This document shows positions 29,728 through 44,929 of a stretch of 64,000 nt of DNA, piece by piece. The stretch is from Eriocheir sinensis. Lineage: Eukaryota > Arthropoda > Malacostraca > Decapoda > Varunidae. Position numbers and translations under genes: made by a program. Within the stretch, counting starts at the first letter, position 1; each line of letters opens with the position of its first letter. Below the pieces are notes generated by a model. That model made no database searches. It was not told the origin of the DNA and worked only from the letters and a program-made list of their open reading frames with translations. The stretch is taken from NCBI RefSeq assembly GCF_024679095.1, contig NW_026110541.1, positions 211,001-275,000 of the forward strand, written 5' to 3'.

Positions 29728-29955
29728 GTCGGTCGACGGGGGTCGGCCGACGTCGGCCGACAGCGGAGCATCGGCGACGACCGCCGATTTTTTTGGAATG
29801 TTCAAAATAATCGGCCGACGCTGGCCGACAGCTCGATACCCACGATGGCAGCGTACGGCGTCGTGCGATGTCGGCCGATGTCGGGGGGGGACGTGCGATG
29901 GCTCCAAGACGTCGGCCGACATAATCCTCATAGTCGGCCGACGTCGGTCGACGGT
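29728..29955. promoter_or_regulatory. Subterminal TCGGCCGA cluster in Harbinger
   Basis: At least seven copies of TCGGCCGA or GTCGGYCGAC occur within about 230 bp of the left end. A sparser group of GTCGGCCGATGTC and GTGCGATGTCGTGCG motifs lies near the right end (36655-36760). Clustered subterminal palindromes are candidate binding sites for the element's own transposase or MADF protein. That role is inferred. Confidence 0.5.
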
Positions 29956-30211
29956 TTAAATCGCGCGCGCTTGCCAGCGACAGATGCCCGAGGCTGCCCG
30001 CTGCCCCGTAGTATACCGCGCGCCCGTCGGCTGACGACACTACGCTCCATCGCCCCTGTCTGCTCGCCGGTCTCCTCGCGTCCACTCACGCTACCTGCTT
30101 CGCCCATCACCACCTTCACCGCCTTCCTCAGCCGCCCAAGGGTCCTTCCTCCTGCCTGTACCTATCTCAAGTTACAGGGTAGACACACCTACACCGTTGT
30201 GCCGTGTCACC

Positions 30212-34099
<3,888 letters not shown>

Positions 34100-35001
34100 G
34101 TTCGTCCCAAGTGCTTCCTGTATATAGATAATGCATATTTTTGTATGTGATGTACTAGTCGTACCAAACATTACGTACCTACCTTGTTTCATACCATGAC
34201 ATTAACCACTTCACTACGGAGACGCTCAAAGGAAGGGAAGGATAAGAAGAAAAAGTAACAACAAGGATCCTCAACTTCTTTTTACTTTAACCACTTCACT
34301 ACGGAGACGCTCAAAGGAAGGGAAGGATAAGAAGAAAAGTAACAACAAGGATTCTCAACTTCTTTTTACTTTAATGTGTGTTCTTCCCATCGCATATGTG
34401 ATATTATTTAGTCTAATGTGTTTTTGATAATAAATGCATGTGATAACCGGTTGTTTTCTGTACCCCTATTGAGATGATAGATACATAGTATATGTGTAAA
34501 ACCTATGTAATAAAATATACCAATGACCAATATAAAATATAACTGAGCACTATGAAGGTACAATGAAAATAATAAGAAAGTAAGAGAGGTGTATGAGAAT
34601 AACATGTCAAATTAAAAGAGAATAAATAAGACGTGTGAAAGATATCTATAGTAACACTATCAGTAACTTAAAGCAGTAATGAAATAAATAAATAAAACAT
34701 AATACCAACATACGATATATGCAAACACATAAAGATGCAACATGGAAAACTAAAACATAATGAATGAAACGTTTGGTGTATGATGTCAGATGAAAAGAGA
34801 ATAAATAAGACGTCAGATGAAAAGAGAATAAATAAGACGTATGAAAGATATCTATAGTAATACATATCAGATGAAAAGAGAATAAATAAGACGTATGAAA
34901 GATATCTATAGTAATACTATCAGTAACTGAAAGCAATAATGAAATTAATAAATAAAACATATAATAACAACATACGTAGTAAATGGTGAGGACAACATAC
35001 C
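34100..35001. repeat. Harbinger central intergenic region with two tandem repeats
   Basis: Lies between the 3' ends of the two convergent transposon genes. An 85-bp duplication starts AACCACTTCACTACGGAGAC at 34204 and 34289. At 34800-34945 a module AGATGAAAAGAGAATAAATA plus AGACGTATGAAAGATATC recurs about three times, with relatives at 34613 and 34790. AATAAA motifs are frequent on both strands and could serve as polyadenylation signals. Confidence 0.75.
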
Positions 35002-36292
35002 TTAGATCTTGGCCTCCTGCCAGGCAACACTGCCTGTGGGTGAGGTGCAGTAATCCCGCATGTAGTTCCGCACATCCTTGCCACTATGTGACGACCAGTT
35101 GCCACCTGGTAGGTTGGGGATGTCATCGAGGGGGCGGTCATTCCTCCAGGCGCCAGGGATCACGTCATGGGACTGTGGGTCCTCGGTGTCGAACTCACCG
35201 CTCGATGTATAGCCAGACCGCAGCATGTTGTGGAGCACACAGGCAGCCATCACCACGGCCTCGACACGGTCGTGCTTCAGCATAATGGGTGAATGCATTA
35301 CTCTGAACCTGTGAGTAAGATGGATGGAATTGCTGACCATGGTCATGGGACAGAAAATGAAATACGTTTGAGGTGTGCAATACCAGGTACTGTTATATTT
35401 ACCTATTCGCTAGTATCCCGAAAGCGTTTTCCACCACGCGACGTGCCCGGCTGAGTCTGTAGTTGTATATCCGTTCATCATGGGTTAGGCCACGGCAGGG
35501 GTACGGCTTCAGTAGCCAGGGTCGGAGGGCAAAGGCGTCGTCCCCAACTAGAAAGTACGGCATGGGGGGTCCGCTGGGATCCTCTAGAAAGGGCTCTGAA
35601 GGGGGGAGGTTTGCTTCTGCAGTGTCTAGCAGTGCTGACAGGCGTGATTGGGCAAAGACACCTGCGTCAGACTCGGAGCCCACGGCGCCCACGTCCATAT
35701 ACGTAAACCGGTAGTCATAGTCAACAACTGCTAGCAGGACGATGGAGAAGTAGCGTTTGTAGTTGGAGTAGTTGGAGCCTCCTAGCGCAGGGTTCGTGAT
35801 TCTGATGTGCTTCCCGTCAATAGCTCCTACGGTGTGGGGAAAATTCCATCTCTCTGCGAAGCCACTGGCGATCTCCTTCCAGCCCTCAGGTGTGGTAGGT
35901 AGTTGCATAACCTCGTCCCCAGACTCTGCGACTATGGCCCTACACGTCTCCGGTACCAGCTTGCTGATAGTATTGGATGCAACACGGAAGGCATAGCTGA
36001 GGCTCTTGTATGTTTCGCCGGTAGCCAGGAACCTCAGGGTGATAGCCACACGTAGACCAACATCCAAGGGCTTCCTCCAGAATGTTGTCTCCCTCTGAAG
36101 ACGTGGCTGCACCTGCTCCACGATCTGGTTGAATTGTCCCTCGTCTAGGCGGAGGAAGTTCCTGTATAGCTGTGGGTCTTCAAGGGCGAGCTCCCTCATT
36201 AGGTTGTCATAATGCCCATGTGAGGCACGGCGTGTGAGGTATGGCTGTACCCACACACTGCGTTCCTTGGCCTTCCTCGTTTTCCTCCTCAT
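35002..36292 (-). CDS. PIF/Harbinger DDE transposase, two exons
   Basis: Exon 1 (36292-35403) starts at the first in-frame ATG, MRRKTRKAKERS, just upstream of a basic segment. The frame stays open about 21 codons further upstream from a TTG without another ATG, so an upstream exon is possible. It ends AATAG|GTAAAT. Exon 2 is 35308-35002 (acceptor TTACTCACAG, first codon completed as Arg), giving about 398 residues. DDE_4/HARBI1 hallmarks are visible: VGAIDGKHIRI (catalytic Asp near residue 159), YFLVGDDAFALRPWLL (Asp near 251) and RRVVENAFGILANR (Glu near 288), followed by VEAVVMAACVLHNMLR. A helix-turn-helix-like region (LRFLATGETYKSLSYAF) lies near 88-104. The enzyme cuts and pastes the element at TWA targets. 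No internal stop or frameshift is seen, so this copy may be functional. Confidence 0.9.
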
Positions 36293-36859
36293 CCTCTTGA
36301 GTAGGGTGTACAGGGTGACGCTGTGTAAGTATTCAAAGTCCAGTATGGCTCTCAAGTTCAGGATCCCTGCGAATGAGTGTCGGTGTGATGTAGTACATGA
36401 GAGACATTGTGGCTACGCAGGTGGGATGCTGTAACGTGTGGCTCTGGAGGTTTTAAGGAGATTCACAGCAAGTATGTTGGGCCACCGGTTTATGTATATA
36501 CCACCTCCACCCACGGTAAGTGCACGACGTGCGCTCGACGTCGTTGTGGTGTCGTGCGCCCTTCGAGCGACAGTCGTGCGATATTCGAAAGGCCATCGTT
36601 CATGTCGGGCTGTCATCGAGTACGTCGTACGCTGCCGTACTGACATATGCGCCGACATGTCGGCCGATGTCATGCGATGTCGTGCGATGTCGTGCGGCCA
36701 TGCCTCGATGCCCGCTCGACAGTCGTCGTTGTATGCGATATAGTCGTGCGTAGACGTGCGATCCTCCCTCGCCATGTCGTTGTGACCCATTTTCGGTCTG
36801 AAATCGCACGATGACACACTACGGTCCACGACAGCCAACGCCGATTTTGAGGGATGGGC

Positions 36860-36906
36860 CATCGTGGACCATCGTAGTGCGAAATCGGCTATGTGGGAGA
36901 GGACCC
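36860..36906 (-). repeat. Harbinger right terminal inverted repeat
   Basis: The reverse complement reads GGGTCCTCTCCCACATAGCC and then GATTTCGCACTACGATGGTC, matching the left end. It is followed by the TAA duplication at 36907-36909. Confidence 0.88.
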
Positions 36907-36909
36907 TAA

Positions 36910-37836
<927 letters not shown>

Positions 37837-37990
37837 CTATACTACAACAGTAATATCAGCAACAACTATTGCTACGATAACAACTATTACTACTAACACC
37901 GCTATTGCTACTACTACTCTTTCCACTACTACTTCTATTACTACTACTATTACTACTACTATTAATATTAATATTACTACTTCTATTACA

Positions 37991-38030
<40 letters not shown>

Positions 38031-38075
38031 TTACTACTAATATTACTACTACTACTACTACTACTACTACAGTAT
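37837..38075 (+). repeat. Degenerate (ACT)n array at the retroelement 3' end
   Basis: ACT/ATT triplets become pure ACT units toward 38075. On the minus strand it reads (TAG)n and directly follows the 3' untranslated region of the retroelement ending near 38076. Confidence 0.85.
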
Positions 38076-38230
38076 AATACAGGCCTCCATCTATTAAAGT
38101 TGCGTTGTGAGCGGTATATTCTCTCATATCCTTTCACAAAGCAATTCATTGGCCCCACCCCGCCAATGACTGTGGCCGACAACCATCTTTATTTAGTATT
38201 ACAAACCTTACTAAACATATTATTTTTAAG

Positions 38231-38947
38231 CTAACAGAGCTTGTGGTTGATACGACTATCAACCACCGTCGCCTCAAAGACCAGGTCAGCAATGCGGGTG
38301 GTTTTGGGTGCAGGTGACCTGGTTCCTCTCAGGCAGACCAAGGCAGACCTCAGGCGGGAGAAGGACAGCCTGCATATCATCGAGGCGACCACACTGCTTC
38401 TTGGCTGCTGTTGCTTATCCACCAGTGTTTTGGCGAGTCTTGCGTAGAAGCTCTGCGCCCTTGGTCCCATCCCTCCTGCCGTCGTGAATACTACCGGGGT
38501 GAAGGAGCCCTGGTCCACATTCTGTATTATTTCTTCATATGCTCTGTTCTTTTCTTGTTCGTTTCTTCTGTGGGCTGCATCAAGGGTCAGTTCTCTGTGG
38601 CAATGGGCCATGGGATCAAAGATCCTTATGTCAAAATATGCCCTTTGTCCACGAGTCCAAGACCCTCTGGCGCTAACATCCACTCGTGCTTCGTTCGAAA
38701 CATTAGCGGTGCGTCTGGCGAGGTGTTCGCCTTGCAGAGGGAGCAGCATGGGTTCCACAGTCACGTCGTGGCAGACTTCTTTCAGCATCTGAGCTGTTAC
38801 GTCTCTTACTTCATCATGTCTCATGCAGACGAAACCTCCTCTCTTGCATGTCATGGCATGATTTTGGTTGAAGGGTGAGCCACAGTTACACATGTTTGGG
38901 AGCCCATCCACGGGCCAGCCATACCTGAGGGCAAGGGCATCAGTGAA
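38231..38947 (-). CDS. Retroelement C-terminal region: zinc motif plus nuclease-like domain
   Basis: Same frame as, and directly downstream of, the reverse transcriptase, separated only by a TAA at 38950-38948. It begins FTDALALRYGWPVDGLPN, then a zinc-like CNCG...NHAMTC cluster and RHDEVRD. Next comes a segment with Glu (VEP), ARVDVSARG and AYFDIRIFDP, spaced like a PD-(D/E)XK restriction-like endonuclease (E...D...DxR), and then a conserved-looking GSFTPVVFTTAGGMGPRAQS stretch. Restriction-like endonucleases follow the RT in R2-type non-LTR elements, where they nick the target. This one is assigned by motif order only. The stop codon at 38231-38233 precedes a short 3' UTR. Confidence 0.6.
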   Translation of the reverse strand, partial: FTDALALRYGWPVDGLPNMCNCGSPFNQNHAMTCKRGGFVCMRHDEVRDVTAQMLKEVCHDVTVEPMLLPLQGEHLARRTANVSNEARVDVSARGSWTRGQRAYFDIRIFDPMAHCHRELTLDAAHRRNEQEKNRAYEEIIQNVDQGSFTPVVFTTAGGMGPRAQSFYARLAKTLVDKQQQPRSSVVASMICRLSFSRLRSALVCLRGTRSPAPKTTRIADLVFEATVVDSRINHKLC

Positions 38948-41374
38948 TTATTTTTTGTTTAAGTTGAAGCCTTTTGCCCTGAAAAGTAGTGTGGTTAGCC
39001 AGTTTGAAGCGCCCACTTCCTGTGCAATATCTGTCCTCCTCCTTGTGTCTTCTGGAAGTTCTCTCATTAGGTCACTCAGAGTGTCTCTCTGTTTTTCTTC
39101 TTTGTTTATGGAGATTGCATTCCTTAGTGACCTAATATCTTGAGGGTTGTCTTCCCCCCTTTCATTTTGATTGGTAAAATATCCGGTCAAGGAGGCTGTG
39201 ATTTGGATTGAGTTCCCGAATTCAGACTCAGCCAGATTTTGCGGGTTGGTGATGCCGAGCCCACCCATTCTTGGCGGCAACTTCAGCAATCTTCTCTCCT
39301 GGTCACTGGGACATCTCCCATTTGCTATCGCCGGTATGAAGATGTTTCTGATAGCATCTTCCAGAGGTTTTAGTAACGGAGCAACATCAGGAACTGTCCT
39401 CATGAGGTAGTTCCATTTATGCTTGACACCGTACGTAAATGCTGCGTAGGCTGCCTGCGGTTCTGTTTTGGCGATCTCGCTCAGCCTCTGCAGTTCGGAC
39501 TCCCAGCGCTTTACAGCTGTTTTCACATATTCGGTTCTGTATTCAGCTGTTCCAATGACTGTCCCGAGGTGTCTTTCGCCAGTCACTGACAATTTCACGT
39601 TACTGCCCTGGAATGCTGTTTTGGCCCGATCGTATGCCTCTGGTTTTACAATCACCACAGACTTCGTGGCGTTGGGACGGTACCCTATTTTAGGGCCGTG
39701 TTCATTGACGAGGTCCCACCATTTCCTGAGGTCTGCAGACTTTCCTACCCCGGTGAGGTCATCCGCATACGCCACCTGTTTGACGTTGGTGTTTTCATGG
39801 CGGATGATGTCCTGCAGCTTCATCATTCCCAGGGCAAACATTGCCATGGCCCCTGGGTCCGCCTGGGTGCTGCCCTCTGAGGATTGTATGGCCACCGGGT
39901 CTCCAAGTCGTTGGTCATTATGACTGCTGATGAACAGTCTGGCAGGTTCCTTGTATGTATTTTCAATATATTGGGCGAATATAGGGCACTTGATTTTGAT
40001 GTTGTGCAGTGCTGTTTCCCTATTGATGTTGTTGAACGCATTTGCAGCGTCCACCATCAGCACCGCCTCGCATTCTGGGTCTTCGAACATTTTCCTGACG
40101 GCGTGAATGGCAGCTTCACACCCAGCCTGCTGACCCGCACACACTTGGAGGTTTCCCACCGCCTTCCTCACATCGTCCTTCACCACCTCCATGACAGCCT
40201 TGCCTATGATCCTCCTGAGCACCTCCCCCATCCCGATGGGGCGACAGCCTGGTTTTTTATCCAGCGGGATGAGCCGGCAGGCCATCAAAGGCTCGAGGTG
40301 TTGGCAATTCTCTGACGCCAATTTTCTTGCTAGGGCGGCTATTGCGTCGCGAAGATCCACAGCTGGATTACCAAAGATGTTCTTACTGAGGAGGTGTTTC
40401 CACCCCTTGGCATCCAAGCCTGATGGTCCAGCCGCTCCCTGCGTGTGAAGGGCGTGCGTCCAGATCACGTCACCGCTGATATGGTCGAAGACAACTCGAT
40501 GCGGCGGGGTGTAGTCTCCAAGGAACTTCATTTCTGGGTGTGCAGGTCTAGCATCTGGATGCTTGTCCTTAAGGATCTGGCGTGTCTCTTCCGTCATGGG
40601 AAGGACTACACCTGCCTCATCTTCCATTGACAGTGATCTAGTTGCCATGGCCACTTTGCCTTGTCTCATCTTGTCAGCAAAGTTTCTAGCCCTGTCGTTA
40701 CTGTCCTTCTTGCGACTGTTACGTCTGCCTAGTCTCTCCTGCAGTGTTTTAGCCTCGTCAAGTAGCTTCCGGACGTCCCCTTTCCTCCACAGCTCCATTC
40801 TTCTTTGTACCGCCTTCACGTCCTCAGATTGTTTCGACTTTTTGTGAGTCTGTTGGCATATGAGGTGCGGTAGTATGACCATAATCTTTAAAGCGTAGGG
40901 GGCGATTTGCGTGGAGTTGTTGTACGCTCTAATGAGGTAGGTTTTCTCCTCTATCAAGGTTTTGGTGGCGTTACATCTCGGGGCCTCAAATACGTTATTG
41001 GGAGTAAACGTTACCACATGACTGTAAGCGTCTCGCACCCACTCCTCTGTCTCCTCGAGTGTCCACCTCTGCCAGAAGCGGAGCTCGCGCGAGGCGTCCT
41101 CACCCTGGTCACCCTGCCCATGTCTCTCGCCACCTGCACCCCCCTCCACCTGATCATCTCCAGCGCCTTCATTGGCCTGTCCACCCAGCACCCCTTCTGG
41201 TTGCTCACCATTTTCCACATCCTGCCGTTGAGGGTTTGAGTTTCGACAATCTCCACCTCTCTTACAGTTCACACAGGGCTGGCCTCGTCTTACGCACGAG
41301 CACTGAACACAGTTTTGATTTCGAGAGGAACAAATGCAACATTGAGGGGGCTCCATTTCGGTGCCATTATGCAT
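38948..41374 (-). CDS. Reverse transcriptase of a non-LTR-like retroelement
   Basis: An 808-codon frame from ATG at 41374. The N terminus has a Cys-rich cluster (CCICSSRNQNCVQCSCVRRG then CVNC...DC, residues 12-43). An acidic/Gly linker is followed by a helical region. RT motifs are QGAAGPSGLDAKGW (312-325), VLMVDAANAFNN (catalytic Asp about 442), EGSTQADPGAMAM (500-512) and VAYADDLTGVG (YADD 536-539). After the fingers/palm it runs to MGGLGITNPQNLAES and ends FNLNKK at the TAA. The same frame continues into the nuclease-like region, so the intact parent probably encoded about 1,046 residues. The clade is unresolved: the C-terminal nuclease recalls R2/HERO-type elements, but the N-terminal Cys cluster and motif B differ from the common LINEs elsewhere in this window. 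Confidence 0.8.
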   Translation of the reverse strand: MHNGTEMEPPQCCICSSRNQNCVQCSCVRRGQPCVNCKRGGDCRNSNPQRQDVENGEQPEGVLGGQANEGAGDDQVEGGAGGERHGQGDQGEDASRELRFWQRWTLEETEEWVRDAYSHVVTFTPNNVFEAPRCNATKTLIEEKTYLIRAYNNSTQIAPYALKIMVILPHLICQQTHKKSKQSEDVKAVQRRMELWRKGDVRKLLDEAKTLQERLGRRNSRKKDSNDRARNFADKMRQGKVAMATRSLSMEDEAGVVLPMTEETRQILKDKHPDARPAHPEMKFLGDYTPPHRVVFDHISGDVIWTHALHTQGAAGPSGLDAKGWKHLLSKNIFGNPAVDLRDAIAALARKLASENCQHLEPLMACRLIPLDKKPGCRPIGMGEVLRRIIGKAVMEVVKDDVRKAVGNLQVCAGQQAGCEAAIHAVRKMFEDPECEAVLMVDAANAFNNINRETALHNIKIKCPIFAQYIENTYKEPARLFISSHNDQRLGDPVAIQSSEGSTQADPGAMAMFALGMMKLQDIIRHENTNVKQVAYADDLTGVGKSADLRKWWDLVNEHGPKIGYRPNATKSVVIVKPEAYDRAKTAFQGSNVKLSVTGERHLGTVIGTAEYRTEYVKTAVKRWESELQRLSEIAKTEPQAAYAAFTYGVKHKWNYLMRTVPDVAPLLKPLEDAIRNIFIPAIANGRCPSDQERRLLKLPPRMGGLGITNPQNLAESEFGNSIQITASLTGYFTNQNERGEDNPQDIRSLRNAISINKEEKQRDTLSDLMRELPEDTRRRTDIAQEVGASNWLTTLLFRAKGFNLNKK

Positions 41375-41420
41375 GCTAGTGTATCTAAGATGCTATTTAT
41401 GGTGATGAATAGAGCAATAG

Positions 41421-41611
41421 TAGTAGATCCCTCTTTGACTCTTGTCTCCCCCCATATACCTACACACAGACATACACTTACATATGCTTACTCTGCCTTT
41501 ACGGTAATACTAGAATGATTGTTTATTTTTCACTACCATTTCTCCTCGCCAACACTTAGATATATAGATAGGTTTATAATTAATACAATAGGCTGACACA
41601 TTGTTTTCAAA

Positions 41612-41686
<75 letters not shown>

Positions 41687-42734
41687 TGAATGCGGTGCTA
41701 CGCTCCCCGAGGCCACGCCTGTCCGCTTTGCTGCATGGTGACGGAAGTGTGTTCACACTATCCAACACTGACAGGCTCCGGGCCGGGCCGTACCGGCGCG
41801 GACCTGCAAAATATTCTCGCCGACAATCCCGACCGGCAAGTGGTGGTGACGGTCCGCGCCGGAGACGTGCAGGTCCGTAGCGGTGTGAACACAACACTGG
41901 GTTTCCCATTGAAGAATATTTTGTCGTCCGGAACGGTGCGGTACGGACCGGTCATTTTACGTATGGTGTGAATCAGCCTTTGCCGACCCGAGATGACCCA
42001 CAAACTACTTCAGCTAATTCTTTTTTCTTCTTTTTGTCTTCTTTTCCTTCTCTTTTCCATCTTGTTTTTTTTTCTTTATTATTTCACTTTACTCCTTCCT
42101 TTAAACAACTTCTCTTTTCTAAACTTTCATCAATCCATTTACTTTTTTTTATTTTAACTTTTTCAACTTTTCTTCATCGTTTAACTTTCTATTTTCATCC
42201 ATTTTCTTCACTTTACTGTTTCAACAACTTCACTTTTCTTCTGTCAATCAACTTATCTAACATTATCTCAACCCATTTATTTTTTGTCCTCATTTTTTTT
42301 ATATTTTATCTTTTTTTCATAATTTCTCTACTATGTATTTTTCCTTCTTTTTCCTACCTGACTGTGCTCATCCTGAACAGCTTCGCTTCTCCTCCTTCGG
42401 ATACTTCATCAAATGTTTCCTCATCGCATTACTTTTTTCCCCTGCTCTTTGTTTTTTTTCCTTTTTATTTATTTAACCAGTTTTTCCACAACGAGACAAT
42501 TCGTTCATTAACTTTTTTCTCCTAACTGTTCTTCCTATTTTTAGTCCCTCCTTTCCCTCATCTTCATTTAATTAACGTTTTTCTGATGGTTAAACCTCCT
42601 AACTTATCCCCTGAGCTCTTTTCATTAGATTTTCTACCATATCATTTTGTCGTGTATTTTTAAATCCATGTCGTCATTACAAATTAACCATCCCGCTCCC
42701 TCCTTACCATAATCATTTTAATTCAATCCTTCGT
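41421..42734. other. GA tract, GC-rich patch and T/C-rich DNA
   Basis: (GA)n at 41615-41681. 41690-41980 is GC-rich, with GTGTTCACAC and GTGTGAACAC inverted motifs that may mark a small MITE. 42000-42560 is T-rich with low-complexity frames. No gene. Confidence 0.6.
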
Positions 42735-43110
42735 GTTGAGCATCATAAAGTACGGATTAAAGATATGGGGAAATAGTGGAGGATGCCATATCCAGCAGGT
42801 GCAAAAAAAACTAAATTTTGCAGCCAAAGTTGCGCTTGGTGGCAATAAATTTGACCATGCAACACCATAAATAGGGGAGCTAAGGTACAGTACAAGTACG
42901 AGTCGGGAATCACTGTGAATAATGTAATGAGTAAAAGATTGCCGGGTTGGTTGTTCTCGCTCCCTAAGGTGAGTGAGACTCACGATGTCAACACAAGACA
43001 TCAACACCAACTACTTGTTCCCAAAACTAGAACTTGTATAGGAGACAGGTATCTACTGGTAGCTGGACCTAAACAGCCTACCTGATCACGTGAAGGACGC
43101 CAAATATATT
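42735..43110 (+). pseudogene. LINE reverse-transcriptase C-terminal relic
   Basis: The plus-strand reading gives SIIKYGLKIWGNSGGCHIQQ and VQKKLNFAAKVALGGNKFDH, the thumb/connection region typical of Jockey/CR1-group LINEs (family pattern YGIxxWGxTxxxxLxxVQKLQNFAAKVA). It is followed after stops and frameshifts by a GDRYLLVAGPK-like and LPDHVKDAK tail. Only about 375 bp survives and the frame is broken several times. Confidence 0.7.
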
Positions 43111-43469
43111 TATTTTATTTTTTAACGGACAGACTTTCTCCAAGTCGTGACTACACTCATGTATATGATATTTTTTTATGTTATTATACGTTTTATGACA
43201 ACATTCTTGTATATGGCTATTATATTATCTTACGACAACGTGTACGCACATTGCTATTTTATTAGTATTATATCATTTTATTCTTGTTTACGGAAAACCT
43301 TATGTCTTATATTTTCAAGATCTAGGTTTTATATTGCATCGTTTACTATTATCTTATTTCCTATTTTATCTGTATATCTTAACTTGATATAAGGTCCTAG
43401 TATAGAAACCCCAGTATGTTTTTCGCTCTGTACTAGGACGTTTTCGTCACAATGTATGCCAGTAATAGC
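43111..43469. other. AT-rich DNA, no gene
   Basis: AT-rich sequence between a LINE relic and a hAT relic. No supported feature. Confidence 0.5.
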
Positions 43470-44925
43470 CAGGGCCGTAGCAAGAAGTAGTGAGCCCCCC
43501 CCAAAAAAGAAAAACTTCTGTGGGGCCCCATACAGACAACCGAGTTTTACATTTTTTTTCAGTAATAGTAAGGAGTACAGCTATTAAAAACAACGAATGA
43601 TGATGTTATATATTTAAGTGGTGCTGAGCCGGGCACAACGTGGGGCACGACTGATAAGCAGGCCTATCAGAGTACAAAATAATGTTTCTCTTAACAAAGT
43701 ATGATAATTTAAATGCAAAACGATCATTAAAAGGCTTTTTTCGAGCTTTGTGGTTTGCAAACTTATTAACCAAAGCATCAAAATCACGAGATCTAGCAAC
43801 ATCATGTTCAATGAAGGCGATTCCTAGAGCAGAGAGCCTCTCATCTGACATTGTTGACCGCAAAATATTTTTTTTATTATTTTCATTCTACTAAAGCTTC
43901 TCTCTGCACTTGCAACAGTAACTGGAGTTGTTAACATAGCTCTCAACACAATTCCAGTGTTTGGGTATATTTCCTGAAGATTATTACTACAAATATATGT
44001 TAAGAAATCTTTAGCAGTAGCAAGAGTTTTTTTCTCTACTGACAACAGCAATGAAATGTCTCAACTCCATTTCCAGTTCAGGTGCATCAATGTCTCCCAT
44101 TATTTCCTCATAGTTCTTGTATCGATTGTGAAGCTTGTTTTCGTCAATACACTGCTTGAATTGCTTCGTATTGTACAAAAAGCCAAACAGGTTATGCCAC
44201 TCCATAAGCTGACTAACTCCCGAGGTGACGGATGATATAACCTGATTTACTACAACAAAGAAGAACTGACATTTTTTTTTTTATCCTCAGATAAGATACT
44301 TTCATTGCGACACACAGTCAAACATGTTTTTTTTCCTTCGTGTACGCGTCTGCGGAAATACTTTTGCTACATCCACCTGCTCAGCTATTTCCGATGCATT
44401 AAGAACAGCTGTATTATACCCTGTATTGCGATACTGTTCAAAGAATGCCATAGTAGTAGTCACCCCTGCCTGCAACACACCAATTGTTATGTCTGATGAC
44501 TGAATAAGCTTGCTGGTCTTATTGATATGAAATAAAATGTCATACCATATGCAAATTGCTGATAGAAATGGCCATTAGCTCAATATGTCCAAGAGTGCAC
44601 CTGCTCCTGTGGCCACGCCATCTTTTTTTCTCGAGAGCATATTCTCTCAGCACTGATAAGGCGTTGTTAATTTCCTTCATATGATATCGGAGTGGTTTAA
44701 CAGCTTCAGTTCGTGACTCCCACCTGTTATATGATGGACCTTTAACTGTAATAGGCAAACATTCTTCAAGAATAGCCCATCGAGATGTAGATGAGCTAAA
44801 TATCACAAACATTCTGTTGATGATGCCCCAAAAATCAATGGCATAATTTAAGGATTTCGCTGCATCTACAATCACCAAATTCCAGGTATGAGCCACGCAG
44901 TACATACAAAGCACGTTGATTCGGT
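43470..44925 (-). pseudogene. hAT transposase relic (ZMYM/TTF-like group)
   Basis: Minus-strand fragments in several frames. CVAHTWNLVIVDAAKSLNYA with FFSSSTSRWAILEE lies near 44910-44760, KPLRYHMKEINNALSVL near 44690-44640, NYEEIMGDIDAPELEMELRH near 44115-44060, and the hAT dimerisation segment MLTTPVTVASAERSFSRMKI near 43945-43885. The 3' end at 43470 reads CAGGGCCGTAGC with a G/C-rich GGGGCCCC nearby, typical of hAT ends in this group. Multiple stops and frameshifts are present. The 5' part is cut off at about 44925, where a CR1-like LINE 3' end begins. Confidence 0.8.
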
Positions 44926-44929
44926 TCTA

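Larger units (their letters stand above)
38076..41420 (-). mobile_element. Retroelement with RT and C-terminal nuclease, nearly intact
   Basis: Encompasses the 1,048-codon frame (one internal stop), a 155-bp 3' UTR (38076-38230) containing AATAAAG, and a 3' end abutting (TAG)n. The 5' boundary is not evident. I estimate it lies shortly upstream of the ATG. Confidence 0.7.

Noticed and set aside
41690..41980. Small MITE with GTGTTCACAC/GTGTGAACAC ends
   Set aside because: The inverted match is short and imperfect, and no target duplication is visible.
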